From Moritella sp. F3 (lineage in GTDB: Bacteria > Pseudomonadota > Gammaproteobacteria > Enterobacterales > Moritellaceae): a stretch of 64,000 nt of DNA. The position numbers were made by a program, and so were the translations under genes. The stretch is taken from the NCBI RefSeq assembly GCF_015082335.1, contig NZ_BLRL01000005.1, forward strand, positions 217,494 through 281,493, in the 5' to 3' direction. The notes under the pieces are model-generated. The model searched no databases, was not told where the DNA came from, and saw only the letters and a program-made list of their open reading frames with translations. Every line of letters starts with the position of its first letter. Position 1 is the stretch's first letter. Shown one piece after another: positions 1 through 9,757 of this stretch.

Positions 1-373
1 CGATTCTGACAAATTCTTGCCCCAAAGTGGCTTAGAGTATCTACTCACCAAGTATTTATCCACATCAATTTACCATACATTTTATCATGCAAAATTTACC
101 AACTAAGTTAATCCTACTTATGTGTAATGAAAAAACTAAATAGGCTGATTTTATACAGCGTTATTGATATTTCGGTGAACGCAGTCTCAATTTTTCAAAA
201 TGCAGTCAGCTTTATCTTGTAGACTCAGTTTAATGTCAATATAATCAATTATATAGTTAGCCTTGTATATAACTTATAAGGTTAAATAAATAATTTACAG
301 GACGGTTCATTTTCCCATAAACATGTGATTAATAAATTTGAAGTATAATCTAATTTTATTGAGGTGAATTAAT
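1..373. other. AT-rich non-coding start of window
   Basis: No ORF with a credible ribosome binding site is seen on either strand. The stretch is AT-rich and presumably holds the promoter of the small membrane protein that starts at 374. No terminator-like hairpin was found. Confidence 0.5.
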
Positions 374-763
374 TTGAAAAATCAAGAGTCCTGTTATACA
401 AATGCTATGTTTAAAAGGCTTATGACTACACCTCAAATACGTTACATTTTATTGTTGCCAGTTATTTTTTCTATAATGTGGTACGAGAAAGGGTTTGATA
501 TAGCCGTCACGTGCATCTGGATTGCAACGTACATGATTGCTGGCCTTTATGTTTCTATGAAAGCGGTGGGAGGTACTTGGATTAAAAACCCCTTGGTTGC
601 GCCATGGCAATACTTAGGTTTAACTTACTGCTTTTTATATGCCATTTATTGGTCTGTGGTGATTGGCTTAGACCGAAAGATGGTGCTTTTGTTAAGCCCA
701 TTTATCTTTGCTTGTGTGATAGTCTTTATAGTAAAATTTTTCGTACGCCTTGAACAGAATTAA
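374..763 (+). CDS. Small multi-pass membrane protein, unknown function
   Basis: 129 residues starting at TTG, with GAGG at 361-364 about nine bases upstream. The protein has about four hydrophobic segments (roughly residues 24-36, 42-62, 76-98 and 102-122) and a short basic N-terminus, so it is very probably an inner-membrane protein. No catalytic motif is recognisable and I cannot assign a family. It stands alone, with about 250 non-coding bases before the next gene and no clear operon partner. The TTG start rests on the Shine-Dalgarno match; an internal ATG at residue 12 is possible. Confidence 0.6.
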   Translation: MKNQESCYTNAMFKRLMTTPQIRYILLLPVIFSIMWYEKGFDIAVTCIWIATYMIAGLYVSMKAVGGTWIKNPLVAPWQYLGLTYCFLYAIYWSVVIGLDRKMVLLLSPFIFACVIVFIVKFFVRLEQN

Positions 764-1012
764 ACATGACAAACAGCTAAATTAAGCTTCACCAAGTTGT
801 CACGCCATTTTCGTGAAAATCGTCCGCCCAGCATTTACTTCACATATTAGCTGGACGTTAATCTCAATTTAGGCATATTTTCTGTAATGCTAACACTACT
901 ATTTAAAGTTTAAACTCCAAGCCAAACTCCTCAAAAACCAACACTGCCAATAGCATAAATACTATATCTCAGGTAAAGTTATTACCTCTAAAGTAATGCA
1001 GGATGCAACACT

Positions 1013-1219
1013 ATGCCGTATATCAATATTAAAATCACTGATGAACAAGTCACTAAAGAGCAAAAAGCCCAGTTAATCGCAGGGGCAACGCAATTGCTGG
1101 TGGATGTATTAGGGAAGAATCCGAAAACCACCGTTGTCGTGATCGATGAAGTGAATACGGATAACTGGGGTATCGGTGGCGAAGTGGTGACTGAACTCCG
1201 CCAAAAAGCTAAAACTTAA
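1013..1219 (+). CDS. 4-oxalocrotonate tautomerase family protein
   Basis: 68 residues, the normal size of a small tautomerase-superfamily subunit. The protein begins Met-Pro-Tyr-Ile: after Met removal, Pro1 is the catalytic base in this family. The beta-alpha-beta layout is visible, with an N-terminal strand, a helix rich in Glu and Lys (residues 11-32) and a second strand (TTVVVIDEV). Family members isomerise enol/keto acids and work as cytosolic oligomers; the actual substrate here is unknown. The convergent LysR gene starts its stop codon 33 bases downstream, so the two are not co-transcribed. Confidence 0.85.
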   Translation: MPYINIKITDEQVTKEQKAQLIAGATQLLVDVLGKNPKTTVVVIDEVNTDNWGIGGEVVTELRQKAKT

Positions 1220-1251
1220 CGTTATAGATCGTTATATAAAGCCGCCATAAA

Positions 1252-2166
1252 TTACCCAAGCCGCTTGGCAATAGCCTCTATGGCCATCGTCACGCCAATC
1301 GGCACCGCAGCTTGATAAGAATGCAATGCATAGACATTGACCTTGTCGAGTTGATGGTCTGGTAACAGCTCTGCCAATGTATTGTTATGCTTGGCAAAGA
1401 TAAAGTCCGGAATAATACCAACACCAAAACCTTGTTCTAGCATACTCAAACAGGTGGGCAGGGTATTAGCCTTATGATGGGTTTTAAAATTAAGTTCAAC
1501 GCGTGGTGTGCCATTCCTATTTGAGCCACTTTTATCACTGCGACTGTTCTTACGACTAAAGCTGTGATGAATCGATTTTTCTTGCCAGTGATTAGCAACG
1601 TATCTGATATTCTCCACTTCTAATGCCGCTATATCTGCTTGGTGGTTGTTAATCGTTGCGACTGAACCACACAGCACATCCCTAAAGTCACCAATACGTT
1701 TTTGTTTGAGGTTACTTACCTTTGATTCGCCAACGCGTATTGCTATATCAATGCCTTCTTGCATCAAGTCAGAGCGACCATCATGGCTAATCAGTTCCAG
1801 CTCAACATCAGGATAGGCATGAAAGACTTCGTGCAGCGCAGGCAACACCAAATGATCCATTAACGCATGTGGTGCAGTGATCTTAATTAACCCTTGCGGG
1901 GAAACTTGCAATTGCTGAGCGTCTTGCCAAGCTTGCTCGGCAAGTTCATGCATGGTGCAGCATTGTTGATAAAAGTGCTCACCTGCGGTTGTCAGGCTCT
2001 GCTTACGCGTAGTACGTTTAAGCAAGGTAACAGCAAGCTCTGACTCCAATTGTTTAAGGTGTTGGCTGACAACCGACTTCGATACGTCTAGCTTTTCTGC
2101 TGCTTTGGTTATCGAACCGAGTTTGACGACATACATGAATACCGTCATCTGTTTCAATTTACTCAT
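1252..2166 (-). CDS. LysR-family transcriptional regulator
   Basis: 304 residues, typical LysR length. The N-terminal winged helix-turn-helix (about residues 1-60, with SITKAAEKLDVSKSVVSQHL as the HTH) is followed by a periplasmic-binding-protein-like effector domain from about residue 90. The region around residues 200-225 is unusually basic and Ser/Asn-rich (RKNSRSDKSGSNRNG), probably a surface loop. The gene is divergent from the NTF2-like gene at 2342, the usual arrangement of a LysR regulator and its target, so that gene is its most likely target (inference). The effector is not evident. Confidence 0.85.
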   Translation of the reverse strand: MSKLKQMTVFMYVVKLGSITKAAEKLDVSKSVVSQHLKQLESELAVTLLKRTTRKQSLTTAGEHFYQQCCTMHELAEQAWQDAQQLQVSPQGLIKITAPHALMDHLVLPALHEVFHAYPDVELELISHDGRSDLMQEGIDIAIRVGESKVSNLKQKRIGDFRDVLCGSVATINNHQADIAALEVENIRYVANHWQEKSIHHSFSRKNSRSDKSGSNRNGTPRVELNFKTHHKANTLPTCLSMLEQGFGVGIIPDFIFAKHNNTLAELLPDHQLDKVNVYALHSYQAAVPIGVTMAIEAIAKRLG

Positions 2167-2341
2167 GGTTTATGCTTACCTAATATCATTTAGCGCTGTT
2201 GGTTATGACTATTGGCTACGGCTATTGTTCTGTTTATTTTAACAGTGTTTTCTAATTAGTCTGTTTTTGTTTGTTAATTATAACGCTAAAGTAACGCCAT
2301 ACACTTATATAACAGCCAGATACTTCATCGGAGCAAGAACA

Positions 2342-2716
2342 ATGACACAAGATCAAATCTTAGCAGCATGTAAAACAGCAATCACAGCATGGCAGACCGC
2401 TTTTAACCATCAAGATGCAGCAGGTTGTGCTGCGCAATATGAAGAAGGGACTGTGATGCACGCGCGTCCGTTTGGCACATTCACTGGTCGTGAAGAGATC
2501 CAAACATTTTGGCAAGGTATCATAGATCAAGGTTTTAACGATGTTGATTACACAGACGTTGAATGGGTAGCGATGAATGACGACAGCTATGTATTAACAG
2601 CTAAATGGACAATGAATAAAGCATTTGGCGAAGTTCACCACGAACAATGGCGTATTCAAGCAGATGGCAGCGCGTTATTAGCGGCTGATGACTTTGAAGT
2701 ACAAGGAGAACGCTAA
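2342..2716 (+). CDS. NTF2-like/SnoaL-like small protein
   Basis: 124 residues from the ATG at 2342, which has GGAG about nine bases upstream; a longer reading frame begins at 2267, but its extra 25 residues lack a ribosome binding site. The sequence fits the NTF2-like fold (SnoaL/DUF4440 type): an N-terminal helix (ILAACKTAITAWQTAFNHQD), then 'GTVMHARPFGTFTGREEIQTF' split across two strands, then antiparallel strands ending in WRIQADG and DFEVQGE. Members include isomerases, hydrolases and pure binding proteins, so no reaction can be given. It is divergent from the LysR gene and ends in a strong hairpin terminator. Confidence 0.75.
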   Translation: MTQDQILAACKTAITAWQTAFNHQDAAGCAAQYEEGTVMHARPFGTFTGREEIQTFWQGIIDQGFNDVDYTDVEWVAMNDDSYVLTAKWTMNKAFGEVHHEQWRIQADGSALLAADDFEVQGER

Positions 2717-2759
2717 ACACTATTTTCAGTGTTAGTTTGAGACAGTATTTTGTAGAATG

Positions 2760-2796
2760 AAAAAAGACGAGCGATAGCAATATCACTCGTCTTTTT
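2760..2796. terminator. Bidirectional intrinsic terminator
   Basis: Eleven-base arms (2766-2776 and 2781-2791, one mismatch) enclose a GCAA tetraloop. An A-run lies on the left and a T-run on the right, so the hairpin can end transcription of both the NTF2-like gene (+) and the 2OG oxygenase gene (-). Confidence 0.85.
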
Positions 2797-2844
2797 ATAC
2801 TTGGATCACAGGTATAGCAGCGTGATAGCTGTATTGAGAACAGC

Positions 2845-3501
2845 CTATGAGGTTGGGTCTATGGTGCCAGCAATTGAATTGTTCGTTCTAAACCAGCCTG
2901 CAATTGAATAACGCTCAGACTCAGCTGCAAGTACTTCATGTGGAAAACGTTCACTTTCAAATACCACCAAGGTACCTGCTTTTGGTGATACGCGTGCGAT
3001 CACATCATCTGAATCTTGTGCATAGACAAGTAACTCGCCGCCAGCATCTGGTGTATTGAGATAGCAGACAGTCGTAAACACGCGGTTAGATTTACCTTTA
3101 AACGCATCCAGATGTTTTTGATAAAAGTCACCGACTTCATATTTTGCGTAATGACATTCGTAATCAAACAAGCCTAAGTAAAAATTGCGATTAACTTCCA
3201 GTCTAATCTCATCCGTTAGCGCCATGAAATCAGCTTGTGCAGGACTTGATCCTGTTAACCATAGCGTCTTATCTTTGCGTATTTGTTTGTTTAATTGTGA
3301 ATCTTGATGACGACCTATACCTGCCGCTTTAAAATCAGGTTGGTTTTCAAGACAATCTGCCAGTAATGCTTCAATAACACCTTCTGGAAATGCATCTTCG
3401 ATGACTGCGTAGCCATGCTCATGGATATTATCTAAAATGGTATCCATCGTTGCACGAAAGTTATTTTTTGAGGTTATTTGTTCTGTTTCCACATTGGTCA
3501 T
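2845..3501 (-). CDS. 2-oxoglutarate/Fe(II)-dependent oxygenase (prolyl-4-hydroxylase-like)
   Basis: 218 residues with the iron-binding triad of the P4H/SM-20 group: His and Asp in YQKHLDAFKG (about residues 124-130), the distal His in RFPHEVLAAE, and the 2OG-binding Arg in YSIAGWFR. The motif TTVCYLN followed by GGELLVY is typical of this family's double-stranded beta-helix. It probably hydroxylates a protein or small-molecule substrate using O2 and 2-oxoglutarate in the cytosol; bacterial relatives act on ribosomal protein or EF-Tu prolines, but the substrate here is not known. No strong Shine-Dalgarno precedes the start. Confidence 0.85.
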   Translation of the reverse strand: MTNVETEQITSKNNFRATMDTILDNIHEHGYAVIEDAFPEGVIEALLADCLENQPDFKAAGIGRHQDSQLNKQIRKDKTLWLTGSSPAQADFMALTDEIRLEVNRNFYLGLFDYECHYAKYEVGDFYQKHLDAFKGKSNRVFTTVCYLNTPDAGGELLVYAQDSDDVIARVSPKAGTLVVFESERFPHEVLAAESERYSIAGWFRTNNSIAGTIDPTS

Positions 3502-3692
3502 TTATGTGAGGTGATGATGGCTGCATTATACCCAGTTTCATCCACATAAATATGATAAAAAATAACTATTGTAGAGATAGGTATCTAGACTAAAAGCTAA
3601 GTATCTGAATTTGATAACTGAAATGCGAATAACAAGCTGTTACAGTAGTCTATTTACATATGCTAACAGCTAAGCATGTAAGGAACCTGAAA

Positions 3693-4034
3693 ATGGTGAA
3701 CTGGCCAGCAGTGATCAAGTATCACGGTGAAGATGAACTTGTTCATGTTGAGTCATTGACGGAGTGGTTAAATGACGCAGACTTGAACCAACCTAATTAT
3801 GAAACAGAAGACCGGTTAATCGATGGCTCAGGCGCTACTTTTTTATTGCCTACGACTAACAGTGTGGCAGTCTATGGCCAGTTTTCGAGTTTGAACAAAC
3901 CAATTCAAGTGACTGAGTTTGTCGAGTTAGTGCGTAAGCATGCTGCCATTGAAAATTATTGTTGTTCAGCAAAGATAAACGCCAAGACCCATCAGCAAGT
4001 GATTGCGATGGTCAAAGAAATCAATGCACTTTAG
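3693..4034 (+). CDS. Conserved hypothetical protein (possibly DUF4144-like)
   Basis: 113 residues from the ATG at 3693, chosen because AAGGAA lies seven bases upstream; an earlier ATG at 3660 has no such site. It is a small soluble mixed alpha/beta protein with no signal peptide or catalytic motif. It resembles what I recall of the DUF4144 family of Vibrio-like bacteria, but I cannot confirm this. It ends 15 bases before the antiporter gene and may be co-transcribed with it. Function unknown. Confidence 0.6.
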   Translation: MVNWPAVIKYHGEDELVHVESLTEWLNDADLNQPNYETEDRLIDGSGATFLLPTTNSVAVYGQFSSLNKPIQVTEFVELVRKHAAIENYCCSAKINAKTHQQVIAMVKEINAL

Positions 4035-4049
4035 ATTGGAGTTTTAGTC

Positions 4050-5261
4050 ATGGACGAACATGTCGTTATTTTAATGATCGCCTTAATTGTTTTGTTTTAT
4101 GGTTTCATTTCCAAAAAACTTGCACAGTATGATATATCCGGTCCTATGGTGTTTACCGTATTGGGACTTATTTTTTCACCGTTTGGATTGAACATTACCG
4201 CGGTGGAAATTGATGCTGAATTTGTCACTGTCCTGGTGGAAATTGCACTGGTGCTGGTATTATTTAGTGATGCGGCATTATTAGATCTTAAGTTACTCCG
4301 ACGTTCGTGGCAGATACCCGCAAGGTTACTCTTTATCGGCCTGCCTTTGACCATTATTACTGGCACAGCTGTTGCAGTGTGGTTATTCCCAGAGCAACCG
4401 CTCACTTATATGATTTTACTCGCGTTGCTATTAACGCCAACGGATGCGGCGTTAGGTAAAGCGGTGGTGTCTGACCCGAAAGTCCCTAAAGTTATTCGCT
4501 CGAGTATCAATGTCGAGAGTGGCTTAAACGATGGCATTGTATTCCCTGTAATATTGACGGTTGTGGCGCTGATAACCAGTGGCTTAACCAAAGCTGATGA
4601 TTATGGTTGGGTTTGGTATGTGATCGAGCAAATCGTTTTTGGTATGTTGGTCGGTGGCGTTGTTGGTTATCTTGGGGCTAAGCTATTAAATAAAGCGATT
4701 CAATTTAATTGGATAGAAGAAAGCTATCAAAACTTGATCCCGATAGCCTTGGCGATCTTAGCCTTCTACCTTGCTGAACTTTTACTGGGTAATGGCTTTA
4801 TCGCCGCGTTTTTTGCTGGTTTATACATTGGCAATACCAGTCAACAAGCGCGGGAGCATATTGAAGAATTTGCAGAGAGTGAAGGGGAGCTATTTATCCT
4901 CATTAGCTTCTTTTTGTTTGGGCTCGCGTTTGTACCATTAACACTACATGATATTAGTTTGAATGTGATTATCTATGCGCTATTGAGTCTAACTGTATTG
5001 CGTATGGCTCCTGTTATTATCGCATTGCTCGGCACAAAACTAGACTTGTCGAGTCGTATCTTCATTGCTTGGTTTGGTCCCCGTGGTATTGCCTCTATCT
5101 TATATGTGTTGATTGTTGCGCATAACGTCGGCGATATTGGAGGATTTGACGTTGTTTATGCCACAGTAACGATTACGATTCTAATGAGTATTTTTGCACA
5201 TGGACTTAGCGCACAACCTTTCGCAAATTTATACAGTAAACATCATCGAAATCAGCCTTAG
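4050..5261 (+). CDS. CPA1-family sodium(potassium)/proton antiporter
   Basis: 403 residues, almost entirely hydrophobic, with about 12-13 membrane spans. It carries the cation/proton exchanger signatures LLTPTDAALGKAV (the TP-D region) and INVESGLNDGIVFPV, where the conserved Glu-Ser-Gly-Leu-Asn-Asp stretch holds the ion-binding acidic residues; FGPRGIASILYVL is the conserved Arg-containing helix. It should exchange Na+ or K+ for H+ across the inner membrane for pH and salt homeostasis. There is no cytosolic RCK/TrkA-C domain. It follows a small hypothetical gene by 15 bases. Confidence 0.88.
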   Translation: MDEHVVILMIALIVLFYGFISKKLAQYDISGPMVFTVLGLIFSPFGLNITAVEIDAEFVTVLVEIALVLVLFSDAALLDLKLLRRSWQIPARLLFIGLPLTIITGTAVAVWLFPEQPLTYMILLALLLTPTDAALGKAVVSDPKVPKVIRSSINVESGLNDGIVFPVILTVVALITSGLTKADDYGWVWYVIEQIVFGMLVGGVVGYLGAKLLNKAIQFNWIEESYQNLIPIALAILAFYLAELLLGNGFIAAFFAGLYIGNTSQQAREHIEEFAESEGELFILISFFLFGLAFVPLTLHDISLNVIIYALLSLTVLRMAPVIIALLGTKLDLSSRIFIAWFGPRGIASILYVLIVAHNVGDIGGFDVVYATVTITILMSIFAHGLSAQPFANLYSKHHRNQP

Positions 5262-5322
5262 CGTTATTGATGTACTAGTATGATGTAAGAAATTGAATCA
5301 TTTATGTATTTTTGGAGAGGTT

Positions 5323-6972
5323 ATGCACTCAAACTCACGGATGAAAATGTTTGTTGCCGTTACTTGGATGGTTGCTATTACGCTATCAAGCATGAGTGCG
5401 TTGTTGTTTTATCAGCATGAAACTAAAACGATAGCACATGAATTTCAAAAAGATGTCGATGAACGTGCCGCATCCATTTATCGTGAATTGCTCATTAATT
5501 TTGAAACATTAAGATCGCTTGCTATTTTATTTAGTGGCGACGATATGCCTGAATATAAGCGCTTTAACGTAGAAGCTGAGCGTATTCTGCAGCGTCATGA
5601 TGATATTCAAGCATTTGAATGGATCCCACGTGTTAGTGATGAATCACGCCTGCAACATGTGAAAAATAATAAACAAAATTTCCCCAGCTATCAGCTTCGG
5701 CAACTAGATGAACAAGGAGTGATGAAGGCGGCAACAGTCAGAGATGAATACTATCCGGTCACTTTTGTTACCCCGCTAATAGGTAACGAAACGGCGTTAG
5801 GGTTTGACGTGTCCTCAAACTTGAAACGTTTGAAAACTTTAGAGAAATCGAGAGATTCAGGCCAAGCACTTGCAAGTTCGAGTATCAGTCTAGTGCAAGA
5901 TAGTGGTAAAGAACGAGGCTTCTTAGCATTCTTGCCCATTTACCGTGGTGAGTCCGCTAATATTAGTGAGCGTCAAAATAATTTGCTGGGTTTTGTACTC
6001 GGTGTTTATCGTATTAAGGATATTTTTACCAGTTCGGCATTAAGTAATAAAGCCATTGGTATTCAAATGACATTGGTTGATAAAACTTCAAGAGCAGGCC
6101 CTGAGATCTTGTATCGGCATCAATCCCGAATTCATTCTGCTATCGATGATAATCTGACTTACCGTAAAGATTTACCTGCAATCTGGGGACGTAAGTGGTG
6201 CCTGATGGCGCGGCCGACCGTTGCTTATATTGAATCAAGAAGAAGTATTCTCCCACAATTAATTTTTATTGTCGGACTTGGGTTAACATTGTTGATGATG
6301 TGGTATATCCGCACTAATACTCAGCGAACAGAGATCATTAAATCACTCGTGAAAAAGAAGACAAATGAGCTGATTGAAGCGAACAATAAACTCGAGCTAT
6401 TATCTCGCACAGATGAACTGACTTGTATTGCCAATCGCCGTCTACTTGATGAGACGTTGGATAAAGAATGGTTAAGAGCGTTAAGAAGTAATGCTAAGCT
6501 GGCATTTATTCTTATCGATATCGATTTTTTCAAACAATACAACGATAATTATGGCCATGTAATGGGGGATGAATGCTTAAAACAAGTCGGCTTAGCGCTA
6601 AGCGATGTTTCTCGTCGCTCTAGTGATTTGGCTGCGCGTTATGGTGGTGAAGAATTTGCATTAGTACTCGCGGATACTGATAATGCCGAAGCGGTTGCTG
6701 AGGCATGTCGGGTCGCGGTTATTAACCTTGATATACCACATTCTTTTTCGGATTGTGCGCAGACAGTGACTGTTAGTGTTGGCGTATCTGTATGTCGACC
6801 AGAATTAAATACGCATCATTATAGTTTGGTTGAGTCGGCTGATAGCGCACTTTATAGAGCCAAAGATCTTGGTCGGAACCGTGTGTGTAGTGCAATCGTT
6901 GAGGGCAGTGTAACAGCTGAGGGCTCACGGGCTAAAATCAATGCATATAACAAACTTACTTTAGTTAAATAA
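5323..6972 (+). CDS. CHASE-domain diguanylate cyclase (GGDEF)
   Basis: 549 residues from the ATG at 5323 (GGAGAGG just upstream; a frame-extending codon at 5293 lacks one). Order: TM helix near residues 7-28, periplasmic CHASE sensor (about 60-230, including FEWIPRV and YPVTFVTPL), second TM near 310-330, short coiled coil, GGDEF domain (about 380-530). The active site is GGEEF at about 441-445, a functional variant, and RSSD at about 432-435 lies five residues upstream, matching the inhibitory I-site. So it should make c-di-GMP from two GTP with product inhibition in response to an extracytoplasmic ligand. A LysR gene starts 15 bases downstream. Confidence 0.92.
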   Translation: MHSNSRMKMFVAVTWMVAITLSSMSALLFYQHETKTIAHEFQKDVDERAASIYRELLINFETLRSLAILFSGDDMPEYKRFNVEAERILQRHDDIQAFEWIPRVSDESRLQHVKNNKQNFPSYQLRQLDEQGVMKAATVRDEYYPVTFVTPLIGNETALGFDVSSNLKRLKTLEKSRDSGQALASSSISLVQDSGKERGFLAFLPIYRGESANISERQNNLLGFVLGVYRIKDIFTSSALSNKAIGIQMTLVDKTSRAGPEILYRHQSRIHSAIDDNLTYRKDLPAIWGRKWCLMARPTVAYIESRRSILPQLIFIVGLGLTLLMMWYIRTNTQRTEIIKSLVKKKTNELIEANNKLELLSRTDELTCIANRRLLDETLDKEWLRALRSNAKLAFILIDIDFFKQYNDNYGHVMGDECLKQVGLALSDVSRRSSDLAARYGGEEFALVLADTDNAEAVAEACRVAVINLDIPHSFSDCAQTVTVSVGVSVCRPELNTHHYSLVESADSALYRAKDLGRNRVCSAIVEGSVTAEGSRAKINAYNKLTLVK

Positions 6973-6987
6973 TTAGGTAATAAGAAA

Positions 6988-7872
6988 ATGAGTATGATCA
7001 CACGGCTGCATTATTTTAATTGTGTTGTCGAAACAGGCAGTATCTCTGCGGCAAGTCGTTTTTTCGATGTGCAACCTTCATCTATATCAAGACAACTCGC
7101 GGCGTTAGAGGCTGAACTCGGTATTCGTTTACTCAACCGCACTACGCGTAATATCGGTTTAACAGAGGCGGGTTCAACTTATTATCACTATTCACAACGC
7201 ATCGTTGCTGAACTGGATGAAGCTAATCGCGCGGTGAATGACTTACAGCAAAGCCCAAAAGGTAATTTAAAAGTCAGCATGACAGTGGGTTTTGGAGAAT
7301 CGTGTGTATTACCACTAGTACCGGGGTTTATGCAGACTTATCCCGATGTAAATATTGAGTTAGAGCTGACAGAAAGAGTGGTTGATTTAGTCGAGGACAA
7401 TGCCGATATCGCCATTCGCAGTGGCCGCATTCCAGATTCTAACCTGATTGCCAGTAAGTTAGCTGATAATGATTTTTTGTTGTGTGCAACACCGCAATAC
7501 TTAGCCACACATGGCACGCCTGAAATGCCGGATGATTTAATCAATTTTAACTGTATTTGTTATGGTTATAGTGGCTGGCGTGATTGGTATTTGATGGATG
7601 ATAAACCGCGTAAGCTTGCTATCAAAGAAGGCTTGATTGTCAATTCAGTGAATGGTCAAAAGCAATTAGTATTAAACCATGCCGGTTTGGTGTTAGCTGC
7701 ACGCTGGGCGGTGAATAGTGAGTTAATCAATGGCAGTTTGGTGCAAGTACTCGCGCAACACCGTTTTAGTCCTTATGAAAGACTAAGTTCAACGTATGCG
7801 CTGTACTTAAAGCGAGATCTTATTTCCCCTAAAATTAGGGTGTTTTTAGATTATCTTAAACAACACTTATGA
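6988..7872 (+). CDS. LysR-family transcriptional regulator
   Basis: 294 residues. N-terminal HTH (about residues 5-62, SISAASRFFDVQPSSISRQL) and a C-terminal effector-binding domain from about residue 88 (GNLKVSMTVGFGESCVLPLV). It resembles the CrgA/AaeR-like branch in the 'TTRNIGLTEAG' wing. It starts 15 bases after the diguanylate cyclase gene and is probably on the same transcript, although functional coupling is not shown. It converges with the chemoreceptor gene; no strong terminator is seen in the 47-base gap. Confidence 0.87.
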   Translation: MSMITRLHYFNCVVETGSISAASRFFDVQPSSISRQLAALEAELGIRLLNRTTRNIGLTEAGSTYYHYSQRIVAELDEANRAVNDLQQSPKGNLKVSMTVGFGESCVLPLVPGFMQTYPDVNIELELTERVVDLVEDNADIAIRSGRIPDSNLIASKLADNDFLLCATPQYLATHGTPEMPDDLINFNCICYGYSGWRDWYLMDDKPRKLAIKEGLIVNSVNGQKQLVLNHAGLVLAARWAVNSELINGSLVQVLAQHRFSPYERLSSTYALYLKRDLISPKIRVFLDYLKQHL

Positions 7873-7919
7873 TACTAACCTGGTTTACGATTATTAAAAT
7901 CGAGTGTTAAAATCAAGAG

Positions 7920-9449
7920 TTAGAAGGTTAAGCCCAAGGCTGCTAGCGATTTAGAGTTGGTATTAATATCATCGGCTTCACGCTCGACTAACTCTGTTTG
8001 TTGTAAGTTGTGCTGTGAAGCATCGCTGATATTGACGATATTACGGCTGATCTCTTGCGACACCATATTCTGTTCTTCTGACGCACTAGATATTTGGATC
8101 GCAAGATCTGAAATATCGGTGATAGCACCATATACATTTTGCATCATGGTTTGAGTTCGCTGCGATTCACCGACACACAATTCGGCAGACTCTTTACCTT
8201 GTTGCATGGTTGCGGACCATTTTACTAACGTTTGTTGGATCTCGTTAATCGAGGTTTGAATTTGCTCTGTGGCTTTATGGCTACGAGTCGATAATGCTCT
8301 CACTTCATCGGCAACAACCGAAAATCCACGTCCATGTTCACCAGCACGCGCTGCTTCAATAGCAGCATTCAATGCTAATAGATTAGTTTGGTCTGCAATG
8401 CCGCGGATCTCTAACATGATCGCGCTGATTTTCTGAGCTTCATCAGATAGCATGCTCGCTGATGCGGCAGACTGTGCAACATCCGTGGCGAGTTGGCCTA
8501 CCTGTAACATGGTCTCTGACATGGCTTTGGTGGCATTTTCACAATCGTCGTGGGCGAGCTGTACTTTCTCTGATGTTAATAGTGTATTTTGCGATACCTC
8601 GGCAATCGTTGATGCCATTTCTGTTACTGCTGTGGCGACTTGATGCAATTCAGCTGTTTCTTGCTCTACACCTTCTTTCGCTCGATGCGCGGCAGAGGTG
8701 AGGTTATCAGCTCCTGTTTCTAGTGCGCGACTGCTATCAACCACGCGGCCTAGAATAGTTTGGATCTTGCCTTCTTCAATCTTAAGCTGAAAATCGACAA
8801 TACCTTGTGGTTTAAAACCCGAAAATACATAGCGTGAGACACTGTCGTAACCTTGTTTCAAGCTGGTAAAGTAGCGTGGTACTGTGATCAACTCATTATA
8901 GAATATGATAAAAGGCAGTAAGGGTAATGCGATGTTTAAATAAGGCATGCTCAGACCGAAAAACAAGATCAATGCGCTGATGATAGAAAACGCCAGTGGT
9001 TTTAATACTGGACGCTGATACCACTTAAATAAACTTTTACCGTTATTGATGGTAGCGTAGGCTGATTCTGCTCTTTGTTTATCTTGTAGGGCTAGTTTTT
9101 TTCGAACTGATTGGTAACCCACTAATTGGCCTTGCTCATAGATTGGGGTAACGAAGGCATCAACCCAATAATAGCGCCCATCTTTACAGCGGTTTTTAAC
9201 TGCGCCGCGCCAAGGTTTACCGGCTTGTAGGTTAGTCCAAAGGTCTTTAAAGGCTGCTGCGGGCATATCTGGGTGGCGGACAATATTATGATTTTTACCG
9301 ACTAATTCACCAAGTTCAAAACCTGCGACTTGGCAGAATGTGGCGTTAGCGTATGTAATGATCCCCCGATTATCGGTGGTAGAAACTAATTCATCTTGCA
9401 CATCAAATGAAACTTCTTCATTAATGACCTGAGTGTTTCTTTTATTCAT
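7920..9449 (-). CDS. Aer-like methyl-accepting chemotaxis protein with N-terminal PAS
   Basis: 509 residues. A PAS domain occupies about residues 15-115 with the Aer-like pattern [27 protein letters not shown] and [12 protein letters not shown]. Two adjacent hydrophobic segments (about 150-190) form a membrane hairpin with no large periplasmic domain. The C-terminal signalling domain (about 230-500) carries the hairpin-tip motif around [20 protein letters not shown]. It should sense redox, oxygen or a cytosolic ligand and control CheA. No HAMP domain is obvious. GGAG lies 11 bases before the start. Confidence 0.92.
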   Translation of the reverse strand: MNKRNTQVINEEVSFDVQDELVSTTDNRGIITYANATFCQVAGFELGELVGKNHNIVRHPDMPAAAFKDLWTNLQAGKPWRGAVKNRCKDGRYYWVDAFVTPIYEQGQLVGYQSVRKKLALQDKQRAESAYATINNGKSLFKWYQRPVLKPLAFSIISALILFFGLSMPYLNIALPLLPFIIFYNELITVPRYFTSLKQGYDSVSRYVFSGFKPQGIVDFQLKIEEGKIQTILGRVVDSSRALETGADNLTSAAHRAKEGVEQETAELHQVATAVTEMASTIAEVSQNTLLTSEKVQLAHDDCENATKAMSETMLQVGQLATDVAQSAASASMLSDEAQKISAIMLEIRGIADQTNLLALNAAIEAARAGEHGRGFSVVADEVRALSTRSHKATEQIQTSINEIQQTLVKWSATMQQGKESAELCVGESQRTQTMMQNVYGAITDISDLAIQISSASEEQNMVSQEISRNIVNISDASQHNLQQTELVEREADDINTNSKSLAALGLTF

Positions 9450-9757
9450 TACTTGTTTATCTCCATTGTCGCCGCATCACGCATATTAAACCGGTATTTA
9501 ATATGCCTCTTAATAGGGTGCATGATACCTTAAATTTTTTGATAATAGCGGTTCAAAAGTTAAATTTGTGTAAATATATTATTACTCACTATATTATTGT
9601 TCACTATTTTTAAATCAAGGCTTTAGCAGGACAGTATTTATAATAATGTTAATACTATTTTATTGAACAGGGTGTTAAGCAGAGTTTATGCTAATTCCGA
9701 GTTATAAATACGGATTAATGTTATCATTAGCTTCTCTTTACCATCGGTTTTATTGGC
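9450..9757. other. Divergent intergenic region
   Basis: Gap between the chemoreceptor gene (-) and the histidine kinase gene (+); it must contain both promoters. It is AT-rich and I see no clear operator, small ORF or hairpin. Confidence 0.4.
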